DNA from: Halothiobacillus sp045689735
GTDB taxonomy: Bacteria; Pseudomonadota; Gammaproteobacteria; Halothiobacillales; Halothiobacillaceae
Length of the DNA: 64,000 nt
Assembly: GCF_045689735.1 (NCBI RefSeq)
Contig: NZ_CP142685.1
Coordinates: 1,426,001-1,490,000 of the forward strand
Direction: 5' to 3'
The stretch's first letter is position 1. Each line of letters starts with the position of its first letter. Position numbers and translations under genes: made by a program. The notes beneath the pieces are model-generated. The model worked only from the letters and a program-made list of their open reading frames with translations. It made no database searches and was not told the origin of the DNA. Below are positions 16,254 to 23,867 of this stretch, piece after piece.

Positions 16254-17143
16254 CGGACGCCAAGCCCTTGATGATGATCGTGACCGGGCACTCCGGCTCC
16301 GGCAAATCGATTGCGCTGGCCGCGCTGGAAGATGCCGGCTTCTACTGCATCGACAACCTCCCCCCGGAGCTTCTCGACGGCCTGCTGCAGATTCACCAGC
16401 ATAATCCGCTCGGCGAACACGGCATTGCCATCAGCATCGATGCCCGCTCCCCGGAATCGACCCTCCAGACCCTGCCAGAACGAATCCGCGCGCTCAAGCG
16501 CCAGTATCCCGGCTGGCGGGTACAAAGCCTGTTCCTGCAGGCCGCGCAGGATCGGCTGGTTGCCCGCTTCAGCGAAACCCGTCGCCGCCATCCGCTGTCA
16601 AGCCGCGCCCATACCCTGCTGCAGGCCATCGAGCACGAGGCGGCGCTCTTGAGCCCCCTGCGGGCTCAGGCCGATTGGGTCATCGACACCAGCCACACCA
16701 CCCTGCATCAATTTCGTGAGGATCTTCACCGGCGCGTGCTGGCACCGGCCCACGCCGGGCCGGTGATTCTCCTGCAATCCTTTGGCTTCAAGCGGGGGCT
16801 GCCGCTGGATAGCGATTTTGTTTTTGATGTCCGGCACTTACCCAATCCGCACTGGCTGGAAACGCTGCGCCCGCAAACCGGACAACATGCCGCCGTCCGT
16901 GACTATCTGGAACAGCATCCAGTGACGCACGAAACCCGCGCGCAGCTCCGACAGTTTCTCGACCTGAGCCTCACGGCACAAACCCGAACCGATCGCAGTT
17001 ACATCACCTGCTCGATTGGCTGTACCGGCGGGCAACACCGCTCGGTGTATCTGGTCGAGCAGCTCTATCACGATTTACAACCCAAGTTTCCGCTGTTACA
17101 AATTCGTCACCGCGACCTTTTACCGGAGTCCATCCCCTCATGA
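16250..17143 (+). CDS. rapZ: RNase adapter RapZ / YvcJ-family nucleotide-binding protein
   Basis: RapZ-family proteins bind nucleotides. In E. coli RapZ delivers the sRNA GlmZ to RNase E and so controls glucosamine-6-phosphate synthase; outside enterics the target is often unknown. The 297-residue product has Walker A IVTGHSGSGKSIALAALEDA (from about residue 7) and CIDNLPPELL. The C-terminal domain bears SYITCSIGCTGGQHRSVYL, with the family's conserved Cys-x-Gly-Gly-x-His motif. Length matches the family (about 285). It overlaps hprK and the following EIIA gene by 4 bases each. Confidence 0.95.
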   Translation: MTDAKPLMMIVTGHSGSGKSIALAALEDAGFYCIDNLPPELLDGLLQIHQHNPLGEHGIAISIDARSPESTLQTLPERIRALKRQYPGWRVQSLFLQAAQDRLVARFSETRRRHPLSSRAHTLLQAIEHEAALLSPLRAQADWVIDTSHTTLHQFREDLHRRVLAPAHAGPVILLQSFGFKRGLPLDSDFVFDVRHLPNPHWLETLRPQTGQHAAVRDYLEQHPVTHETRAQLRQFLDLSLTAQTRTDRSYITCSIGCTGGQHRSVYLVEQLYHDLQPKFPLLQIRHRDLLPESIPS

Positions 17144-17532
17144 CCGTCGGTCTATTGCTCATTTGCCACAACCAGATTGGCGCTCAACTGCTCGAAACCG
17201 CGACGGATATGCTCGAACGGGTGCCGATGCCCGCCGATCAGCTGCCCGTGCTGCAGGATGAAGACCCGATCGACCTGCTGAACCGCGCCCGACGACGGGT
17301 AGCGGAGCTGGATCAAGGACAAGGCGTCCTCGTCCTCACCGACATGTACGGTTCAACCCCCTCCAATATTGCCCACCGTCTGAAAGACAAAGAGCGGGTA
17401 CGGGTCATCTCCGGCGTCAACCTGCCAATGGTGGTTCGCGCGATGAACTACCCGCAACTCGCGCTGGAGGACATGGCGGAGCGGGTGGCCACGGGCGGGC
17501 GGGAAGGCATCATCGCCGGTGACGGCCAATAA
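17140..17532 (+). CDS. PTS mannose-family EIIA domain protein
   Basis: This 130-residue single-domain protein belongs to the EIIA-Man (PTS_EIIA_man) family. It starts MTVGLLLICHNQIGAQLLET, with the phospho-acceptor His at residue 10. It contains the VLVLTDMYGSTPSNIAHRL strand-loop and GVNLPMVVRAMNY that typify the fold. No EIIB, EIIC or EIID genes follow, so it is likely a regulatory rather than sugar-transport component. This is the usual situation for proteobacterial ptsN-hprK-rapZ-manX-ptsH clusters. It overlaps rapZ by 4 bases. Confidence 0.92.
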   Translation: MTVGLLLICHNQIGAQLLETATDMLERVPMPADQLPVLQDEDPIDLLNRARRRVAELDQGQGVLVLTDMYGSTPSNIAHRLKDKERVRVISGVNLPMVVRAMNYPQLALEDMAERVATGGREGIIAGDGQ

Positions 17533-17570
17533 GCGCCGCGCCACGGCACATCACACAAGGAAGAACCCCC

Positions 17571-17840
17571 ATGCCCCAACATACGCTCGTCATCATCAAT
17601 CGACTGGGGCTGCATGCCCGAGCCGCGGCAAAGTTCTCAACGACGGCCGCGCAATTTAACTGCCAGATTCAGGTGCATTGCCACGGCAAAACCGTCAATG
17701 GCAAATCGATCATGGGCTTGATGATGCTGGCCGCCGCCAAGGGCACCGAAATCCAGCTCGTCACCGAGGGAGAAGATGCCGAGGCCGCGATCGCCGCCCT
17801 AACCCAGCTGATCGAACAGCGGTTCGGCGAGGCCGAATAG
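17571..17840 (+). CDS. ptsH: Phosphocarrier protein HPr
   Basis: HPr carries phosphate from enzyme I to EIIA proteins. The 89-residue product has the active-site His in INRLGLHARAAAKFSTTAAQ (residue about 16). It also has the regulatory Ser in VNGKSIMGLMMLAAAKG, the HprK target, so both phosphorylation sites are intact. It follows the EIIA-Man-type gene after 38 bases with a GGAAG Shine-Dalgarno. In related clusters ptsI follows at once; here the next gene is pyrC on the opposite strand, so enzyme I must lie elsewhere or be lost. Confidence 0.95.
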   Translation: MPQHTLVIINRLGLHARAAAKFSTTAAQFNCQIQVHCHGKTVNGKSIMGLMMLAAAKGTEIQLVTEGEDAEAAIAALTQLIEQRFGEAE

Positions 17841-17946
17841 CGCCGCGCGATTCAGCGGCGATGCTTCAAACCGGCCGTTGACGGGCGCGCGCAAGGCGGC
17901 ATCGCCCTCACCGCACCGTTTATGGCAAAGCATAACGCCCGCGAAA

Positions 17947-18990
17947 TCACACAAAACCGGCAAACTGCCAGGGCAAGGTTTCACCCGCCCGCAGCGGAAC
18001 CAAAGTGCTTCCGTCCGCCACGGCATAAGCCGCCGGAACCGGCTGCGGCGCACGCTGCAAGCGCACGCGCCGCGCATTCACCGGCAAACCATAAAACGCA
18101 GGGCCGTTGAGGCTGGTAAACGCTTCAAGCTGATCGAGCCGCCCCACCGTATCGAAAGCCTCGGCATACAGTTCCAGCGCAGCATAGGCGGTAAAGGCGC
18201 CCGCACAGCCACAGGCCGATTCCTTGGCCGCCTGGCTGTGCGGGGCGGAATCCGTGCCCATGAAAAAGCGGCCTGCGCCCGAGGTCGCCGACGCCAGCAA
18301 CGCCTGCCGGTGATGCTCTCGCTTGAGCACTGGCAAGCAGTAGTAATGCGGGCGAATGCCACCGACCAACATGGCATTGCGGTTGAAGAGCAGATGATGC
18401 GCGGTGATGGTGGCCGCCACCCGCGCCGATTGCGCCTGCACGAACGCAACGGCCTCAGCCGTCGTGATGTGTTCCATCACGAGGCGCAGCGCCGGGAAGC
18501 GGGTCAGAATCGGCGTCAGCACACGCTCGATAAAGCGCGCCTCCCGATCGAAAATATCCACGGCGGGATCGACGACCTCGCCATGCACCAATAACGGCAG
18601 GCCGAATCGCTCCAGTTCTGCCAACAGGGGATCGATGGCCAGGGGATCACGCACCCCCCGATCCGAATTGGTCGTCGCACCGGCCGGATAAAGTTTCACC
18701 GCATGAATATGCGGGTCGGCCGCCGCCGCGGCTAATTCCGCCACCGTCGTCTGTTCGGTTAAATACAGCGTCATCAGCGGTTCGAACGCCATCCCCTCGG
18801 GCAAGGCGGCCAAAATCCGTTCCCGATACGCACGAGCCTGCGCCACCGTCGTAACCGGCGGCGAGAGATTCGGCATCACGATCGCGCGCGCGCACTGGCG
18901 GGCCGTGTGCGGCAGCACGGTCGCCAGCATGGCACCGTCCCGCAGATGCAGATGCCAGTCATCGGGCTGGCGCAGAATCAATTCGTTCAT
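17947..18990 (-). CDS. pyrC: Dihydroorotase (type II, PyrC)
   Basis: PyrC cyclises carbamoyl-aspartate to dihydroorotate in pyrimidine synthesis. The 347-residue product begins MNELILRQPDDWHLHLRDGA, carrying the zinc-binding His-x-His. Further metal or catalytic sites are HAVKLYPAGATTNS (carboxylated Lys), LLVHGEV, LVMEHITTAEA and FFMGTDSAPHSQAAK (metal/base Asp). The size and motifs are those of the E. coli monofunctional enzyme. An upstream in-frame ATG exists, but the ATG at 18990 aligns with the family start. It starts 11 bases after the stop of the upstream DsrE-family gene. Confidence 0.97.
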   Translation of the reverse strand: MNELILRQPDDWHLHLRDGAMLATVLPHTARQCARAIVMPNLSPPVTTVAQARAYRERILAALPEGMAFEPLMTLYLTEQTTVAELAAAAADPHIHAVKLYPAGATTNSDRGVRDPLAIDPLLAELERFGLPLLVHGEVVDPAVDIFDREARFIERVLTPILTRFPALRLVMEHITTAEAVAFVQAQSARVAATITAHHLLFNRNAMLVGGIRPHYYCLPVLKREHHRQALLASATSGAGRFFMGTDSAPHSQAAKESACGCAGAFTAYAALELYAEAFDTVGRLDQLEAFTSLNGPAFYGLPVNARRVRLQRAPQPVPAAYAVADGSTLVPLRAGETLPWQFAGFV

Positions 18991-19000
18991 GAGGGCGTAC

Positions 19001-19483
19001 TCACCACGCAATGTAAGACCAACCCTGCTCTTGATATTCCATCAGCGCAGCAGCGCCCACCTGGCGAATCTTGGCGAACGAACGCATGTCACTATCCGCA
19101 TAACCCACGGTGTGCATGGTGTTGCCACAGGCCACAAACTGCACCCCGTAATTCTCGGCAAAGCCCTGAACGCGCTCGTAAATCGTTTTATCTACCGGGC
19201 GCTTCGGATCCTTGGCAAGGATGTGAATCCCCTTGGAAAAAGCCACCACGGCCAACTGGATATTGCCGCCAAACTCGGTGAGCAAGGCGCTCATGGAATT
19301 CAGAATATGCGTTTGATATTCCGTATCGGCATGGTTGAACTGGAACACCAGATGATGCTTGGGCTTATCCCCAGGGAAGCTCAACTCATCCGCGGCCTGA
19401 GCCCCCTTGACGCCCAGTGCCAGTGAGCCGGCTCCGGCCAGAGCCGTCATAAAATGACGACGGTTTTTAATGATTTCTGACAT
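19001..19483 (-). CDS. Tat-exported DsrE-family protein
   Basis: The 160-residue protein has a twin-arginine signal (KNRRHFMTALAGAGSLALGV, residues 6-25) with cleavage likely after AQA near residue 30. A DsrE/DsrF-like domain follows, with HHLVFQFNHADTEYQTHILN and a later VQFVACGNTMHTVGYADSD holding the only mature Cys. DsrE-family proteins transfer sulfur or have unknown roles; secreted single-domain members are common in sulfur-oxidising proteobacteria, often near sulfur genes. No sulfur-oxidation gene is adjacent here. It is directly upstream of pyrC on the same strand. A strong GGGGGAAAG Shine-Dalgarno precedes the start. Confidence 0.85.
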   Translation of the reverse strand: MSEIIKNRRHFMTALAGAGSLALGVKGAQAADELSFPGDKPKHHLVFQFNHADTEYQTHILNSMSALLTEFGGNIQLAVVAFSKGIHILAKDPKRPVDKTIYERVQGFAENYGVQFVACGNTMHTVGYADSDMRSFAKIRQVGAAALMEYQEQGWSYIAW

Positions 19484-19561
19484 GACTTTCCCCCTTCACG
19501 ACATGAATTCAACCAGACTCTAACTGAGTAACGATCAACAGATAATCTATGTTTATGGGCA

Positions 19562-21136
19562 TTACTGCATTCGCAGCAACACCACGCCCCCCTGTGAGAA
19601 TAACACCTTGGCGTCGAGTTCCCCGGCATACACCGCCCGGGTCAACACCAGATCCCCCGGCTGGGGGGTACCGCGCTTCAGAATTTTTCCGGCATACACC
19701 CCGAAACTGGGGGTATTCATCCGATACATCAGCGCGGGACCCGGCAAATCACGCGCCAGCAAACCCGCCGCGCGAATCGGCGCCTGCTGCAACTCGGCCA
19801 CCGCTGGCACCACCAACCCATTCACGGACCAGGAAAACGCCAAGGCCAGCGGAACCAGCAGCATCGGCAGGGATCGGCGACGATCGAACAGCGTCCACAA
19901 CCCCATCAGCAAGAAAACCCCCAGAGGAACATACCAGCCCCAACCGAACACTGCCGCGCGATCCGCCAGCATTTGCTGCACATACAGTGGATGAATCCGG
20001 TCAAAAAACTCATCGACCAACGACGGCAGCGCCAGCAGCAGCCCCCAGAAGATCAACACCGGCAGCACATGCAACCCACGGTGATGAATCGACGGCAGGT
20101 AAGTCGCCAGCACCAGCATCAGCCCGACCATGCCGTAATTGAGATAGTGCGGCAGTTTGGTGCCAGAAAACGAAAAAAACACCAGCACGAACACAAACCA
20201 CAGCCAGCCAAACCAGCGCAGTGCCGTCAGCGGGGATGAATCCGCCTGCCCGTGCCGCCAATCGGCATCGCGGATATGGCGTAGCGCCAGAAAAAGCGCC
20301 CCGGTAAACGGCAGAATGCCGACCACGGCGACGACCGGATAAAACCAGAACCCGCCGGAATGGCCTTCCATCGGCGCACTGAACCGCCCGATGTTGTTTT
20401 TCAGAAAAAACCCGTCGATGAACGCCTGCCCCTGATGCGCGTACTCCAGGACATACCAGGGCAAGGCGATGACCAGAAACAGCAACAAACCCCGGCCGTC
20501 GAGCACTGCCCGCCACCAGATCGACCATCGTCCAGTCGAGACATAAAACAGCGCGCTGACCACGCCGGGAATGAGCAACGCCACCGGCCCTTTGGTCAGA
20601 AACCCCAGCGCCATCGCCACATACGCCCAGCGGATATAGGCCGCGCGCCCCGTCTGCCAATGTTTGAATACCGCAAACTGGCTCAAGGTCAAAAACAGCA
20701 TCAGCACGGCATCGGCAATCGCCGCCTTCCCGACAACCGTGCTGATCAGCCCGGTGGCCAGCATCAGCGCAGCAAAAAAAGCCACCTCGCGGGAAACCAC
20801 CCCGGCGGCGAAGCGGTAAACCACCCCCACCGTGATGGCCGAAGCCAGTGCCGAAGGCAAACGGAACGCAAACTCGTTAAACCCGAAAACGGCGGCGGAT
20901 GCGGCCTGCAACCAATAGATCAGAATGGGTTTATCGAAGCGAGGCACCGCATTGAGGTATGGGGTGATGAAATCCTGACGCAGGAACATTTCCCGCGTCG
21001 CGGTCGTGAACGCGCCTTCATCCAGATCAAACAGCGGCATGCTGCCGATCCCGGAGAAAAACCCGATATAGACGGCCAATCCGAGAATGAACAGGGGCAG
21101 GTGCGACGAAGAAAACAGTTGTTTGGGGCTCACCAC
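19562..21136 (-). CDS. GT39/GT83-type membrane glycosyltransferase (ArnT-like)
   Basis: A polytopic inner-membrane protein of about 524 residues in the dolichyl-phosphate-mannose mannosyltransferase/ArnT superfamily. These enzymes move a sugar from a polyprenyl-phosphate donor to lipid A, protein or other periplasmic acceptors. The first periplasmic loop contains the catalytic acidic motif PLFDLDEGAFTTATREMFL. FDKPILIYWLQAASAAVFG and about ten hydrophobic helices follow, then a small C-terminal periplasmic domain ending LFSQGGVVLLRMQ. The acceptor cannot be told from sequence. The frame is open to TTG 21160, but an AGGA Shine-Dalgarno favours a GTG at 21136 or 21133. Confidence 0.88.
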   Translation of the reverse strand: MVSPKQLFSSSHLPLFILGLAVYIGFFSGIGSMPLFDLDEGAFTTATREMFLRQDFITPYLNAVPRFDKPILIYWLQAASAAVFGFNEFAFRLPSALASAITVGVVYRFAAGVVSREVAFFAALMLATGLISTVVGKAAIADAVLMLFLTLSQFAVFKHWQTGRAAYIRWAYVAMALGFLTKGPVALLIPGVVSALFYVSTGRWSIWWRAVLDGRGLLLFLVIALPWYVLEYAHQGQAFIDGFFLKNNIGRFSAPMEGHSGGFWFYPVVAVVGILPFTGALFLALRHIRDADWRHGQADSSPLTALRWFGWLWFVFVLVFFSFSGTKLPHYLNYGMVGLMLVLATYLPSIHHRGLHVLPVLIFWGLLLALPSLVDEFFDRIHPLYVQQMLADRAAVFGWGWYVPLGVFLLMGLWTLFDRRRSLPMLLVPLALAFSWSVNGLVVPAVAELQQAPIRAAGLLARDLPGPALMYRMNTPSFGVYAGKILKRGTPQPGDLVLTRAVYAGELDAKVLFSQGGVVLLRMQ

Positions 21137-21200
21137 GAGGTTCCTAGGGGGAAACGCCAATCCACAACTTATCGGATTGATCGCGTTGGGGCATCTCGAA

Positions 21201-21244
21201 CAGGCCGTTGAAAAAGGGCTTTCCTGGCTCTTTTCAACAGCCTG
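21201..21244. repeat. Near-perfect 14-bp inverted repeat hairpin
   Basis: Two 14-base arms (21201-21214 and 21231-21244) match at 13 of 14 positions around a 16-base loop, with core GTTGAAAA/TTTTCAAC. The hairpin lies in the 211-base gap between the glycosyltransferase and the diguanylate cyclase. The core resembles ends of dispersed palindromic elements and some insertion sequences seen in proteobacteria. It could also act as a bidirectional stem with A/T-rich inner arms. No second copy is obvious in this window. Confidence 0.6.
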
Positions 21245-21371
21245 CTAAACCGAGCGGGCGTTGCAGCTCAAATCCGCGCCGCCCGTTCGACCAAGCATGG
21301 CCGCCCATCATGCCAAAGCCTGGTGATAAATGCTTGGCCACGCCGGAGAAATTCACTGCCCACGCAGCGGA

Positions 21372-23264
21372 TCAGGCCCGTTCGATGCGGTTACGCCCCT
21401 GATTTTTTGCCCGATACAAGGCGAGATCGGCCTCGTTGATCCATTCGTCGAACTGGTCAAAGTCCCGCCGATCCGGCGAGAACCAGCCCTCGGTCAAGCC
21501 AAAACTCGCCGTCAATTGAATCAGATGGCCGTTGTCGCACAGAATCACCGCATCCATGAGCTGCCGCCGCAAGGTATCCAGTCGGTGCTCCGCCTGGGTC
21601 GAAGTCAATCCTGGGAAAACCACCACGAATTCCTCGCCACCCCAGCGCCCGAACCAATCTTCACTCCGCAACACGGAACGACCGATTTCGGCCACGGTCT
21701 GGAGCACCTTGTCGCCACAGGCATGCCCCGATCCGTCATTGATCCGCTTGAAATGATCCAGATCAATAATTGCCAGGGCAACGGGCGTTCTGGTCTCGGC
21801 ATCCAACATCAACCGTCGCACCAATTCCCGAATCTGCCGCCGGTTATACAGCCCGGTCAGCAGATCGATGGTGGCCTGATTGAGCAACTCCGCCTCGCGC
21901 TTTTTGTGCAAGCTGATGTCTTTGAAGGCGAACATCAGGGCATCGGACTGCTCGATGCGAGTCAGCACCACCGCGATCGACAGCCAGAACACCTCGCCGC
22001 GCAGCCCGTGAAAGGCCACCTCATGATTCCGAATCACCTCGCCTTGTTGCAGGCGGGCGATCACCCGAACCCGCTCGGACGGATCGACCCATAAATCCCT
22101 CGGTACCACCGTTTTGACATCGGCACGGGTGGCCCCGAACAGAGACAGGCATTCATCATTAACGAACAGAACCCGACTGGTTGCCAGTTCGGTCACCAGC
22201 ATCGGCATCGGCATCATTTCGAGAATATAGCGGGTGCGTTGCTCGCTTTGCGCCAGCTCGCGTGTGCGCGCCCACACCCGCTCATTGAGCGCGCTGTTGG
22301 CCAGTTCGAGCGATTGATGGGCATCGCGGCGCTGCACATCCAAGACGGAGGCAATCAGGACGCTACTGCTGATCGAAGCACCCATCAATTGCAGTGCCGT
22401 CAGGGCTTCGCCCGGAGAAAATTCCACGAACGGCCCCATTCCCGCCAGCGTACACCCCGTCGCCACCAGGTAAATACCCGCGAACAGCGTCAAAGCCAGG
22501 CGCGGCGAAAAGCGTTGCGCCGCCCAGATCAACGGCGGCACCACCAGACTCATCGCCCCGATGTGCAGCACATTGCCTCCGGTATTGATGCCGAACAACA
22601 CCAATCCGCCGCCCACCATAACCACCAGCAAGAGCAGAAACTCCGGCGTGCCATATTGCGCCGGATGGGGTCGCTCCTGCTTCAGCGCGAAGCGCCCCCA
22701 AAGATACAGCGCCGGTGCGAGCATGACCGTACTGGTCAAATCCCCCACCAACCACCCCAGGCCATCGATCAAATAGCCATAGCCGTGGGATTCTGTATGG
22801 AACTGGCTCAACCCGAAGATCCCCAGCACCGCAGACAGGGCGGAAGCCAGCAGCCCCACCAGCACGAAATAAAACCCGACCGCTTTGGGGCTATCGAAAA
22901 AATCTTCCGCACTCAGCCGGCGGAACAACCACACCCCGAGCCAGGGCGAGAGGGTATTGCCGCTGGCCGCAATCAATGCCCCGAACCAGGACCAGTCCAT
23001 CAGGCTGAAATTGGCGACAAAAGCCCCAATAAAAATGGCAGGCAACATCGCCGCGCCGAACAGCATCACGCCCGCGACCGCCAGCGCCGCCGCCGGCCAG
23101 AACGGCGAGACCACCGGGAAAAAATGCACGACGATCCACGCCAGACCGATATACCCCAAGGCCATCGGCAGGCTGAGCCCCAATGCCTTCAGGCTGAACA
23201 GGGGCACATCAATCAACCCGAGCTTAACGGCGCGCGGCGGGTCGGCAGGATGGGAAGACGACAT
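21372..23264 (-). CDS. MASE1-PAS-GGDEF diguanylate cyclase
   Basis: A 630-residue membrane-bound diguanylate cyclase. Residues about 25-315 form a MASE1 integral-membrane sensor (start FPVVSPFWPAAALAVAGVML; eight or so helices). A short coiled coil and a PAS domain (about 335-455, RYILEMMPMPMLVTELATSR) follow, then a GGDEF domain (about 465-630). The active site is GRWGGEEFVVVFPG with GGEEF at residues 542-546, and an RSED product-inhibition I-site sits five residues before it. It is therefore predicted to be an active, feedback-inhibited cyclase. Its ATG abuts the stop of the pilZ-like gene, so the two are coupled. Confidence 0.93.
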   Translation of the reverse strand: MSSSHPADPPRAVKLGLIDVPLFSLKALGLSLPMALGYIGLAWIVVHFFPVVSPFWPAAALAVAGVMLFGAAMLPAIFIGAFVANFSLMDWSWFGALIAASGNTLSPWLGVWLFRRLSAEDFFDSPKAVGFYFVLVGLLASALSAVLGIFGLSQFHTESHGYGYLIDGLGWLVGDLTSTVMLAPALYLWGRFALKQERPHPAQYGTPEFLLLLVVMVGGGLVLFGINTGGNVLHIGAMSLVVPPLIWAAQRFSPRLALTLFAGIYLVATGCTLAGMGPFVEFSPGEALTALQLMGASISSSVLIASVLDVQRRDAHQSLELANSALNERVWARTRELAQSEQRTRYILEMMPMPMLVTELATSRVLFVNDECLSLFGATRADVKTVVPRDLWVDPSERVRVIARLQQGEVIRNHEVAFHGLRGEVFWLSIAVVLTRIEQSDALMFAFKDISLHKKREAELLNQATIDLLTGLYNRRQIRELVRRLMLDAETRTPVALAIIDLDHFKRINDGSGHACGDKVLQTVAEIGRSVLRSEDWFGRWGGEEFVVVFPGLTSTQAEHRLDTLRRQLMDAVILCDNGHLIQLTASFGLTEGWFSPDRRDFDQFDEWINEADLALYRAKNQGRNRIERA

Positions 23265-23606
23265 TTAGATCGTGAGCGTGGGAGTATCTTTATCCAACGC
23301 CCCGGCGAGATAGCTTTCGATCTTCGCGCGGGTTTGTCCCTTGTCCATCGGGCTGAACTGCACCCCAATACCGGGGGTTTTGCCCCCCTGTGCGCCTTCG
23401 GGTGTGCGCCAGACCACTTTCACCGCCAGCGCGATCCGCTCGGGGCTACCCATCATGGTCAGGGTTAAAAACAGCTCTTTCCCAAATTCATGCTGCAACA
23501 TGCCGGGAATAAACAGGCCACCGTTCTTGATGAACGGCATATAGGCGCGATACAACGATTCCTTATCAGGAATGTTGTGATGAATCATGCCGCCGCCGAG
23601 TGCCAT
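23265..23606 (-). CDS. pilZ: PilZ-domain protein, type IV pilus PilZ-like
   Basis: The 113-residue protein resembles the single-domain PilZ of type IV pilus biogenesis (Pseudomonas PilZ, 118 residues). It has the order DKESLYRAYMPFIKNGGLFI, ELFLTLTMMGSPERIALAVK and VVWRTPEGAQGGKTPGIGVQ. It lacks the Arg-x-x-x-Arg and Asp-x-Ser-x-x-Gly motifs needed for c-di-GMP binding, as do canonical PilZ pilus proteins. AGGAGG precedes the ATG by 8 bases. Its TAA is immediately followed by the ATG of a diguanylate cyclase on the same strand. No other pilus genes are in the window. Confidence 0.85.
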   Translation of the reverse strand: MALGGGMIHHNIPDKESLYRAYMPFIKNGGLFIPGMLQHEFGKELFLTLTMMGSPERIALAVKVVWRTPEGAQGGKTPGIGVQFSPMDKGQTRAKIESYLAGALDKDTPTLTI

Positions 23607-23867
23607 CCTGTGAGCCTCCTAAGTACATCCCATGAAATCAGCCGAAAGATTCTAGCAGGATGCTGAACTTCACAGGAAAGAAACGCGAATCGAATCGCCC
23701 CCACCCCTAGCCTCCCCCTCGCAAGGGGAGGTAAAGCCTGAAAGCATGGCGCCCGCAACGCCGAAAAACCTGACGCAATTCTTACGACCTCCGGCAGAAA
23801 CTCGGTACACTGCCGCCGATAACACCCGATATCGTCCACACGGATACCGCAGCCCCATCAAGCGTTC
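23607..23867 (+). promoter_or_regulatory. Region upstream of the multi-sensor c-di-GMP gene
   Basis: This 261-base divergent gap holds a GC-rich hairpin (23711-23731, listed separately) and a possible promoter for the plus-strand gene. The promoter candidate is TTACGA at 23782-23787, an 18-base spacer and TACACT at 23806-23811. The -35 is weak. No small gene is convincing. Confidence 0.3.
23711..23731. repeat. GC-rich hairpin, upstream copy
   Basis: CCTCCCC and GGGGAGG arms (23711-23717 and 23725-23731) enclose a 7-base loop and are preceded by a CCCCCACCCCTAG lead-in. The same lead-in plus hairpin layout recurs downstream of the large c-di-GMP gene (28588-28620 and 28736-28766), indicating one intergenic repeat family. 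Confidence 0.6.

Noticed and set aside
17841..17946. Terminator between ptsH and pyrC
   Set aside because: There are GC stems (CGCCGC...GCGGCG and GGCGATGC...GCATCGCC) but no T-run, so rho-independent termination is not supported.
22239..23468. Long (409-codon) plus-strand open frame opposite the MASE1 cyclase gene
   Set aside because: It is a mirror of a confirmed minus-strand gene, arises from G+C-rich third positions, is Arg/Gln/His-rich and has no domain signature.
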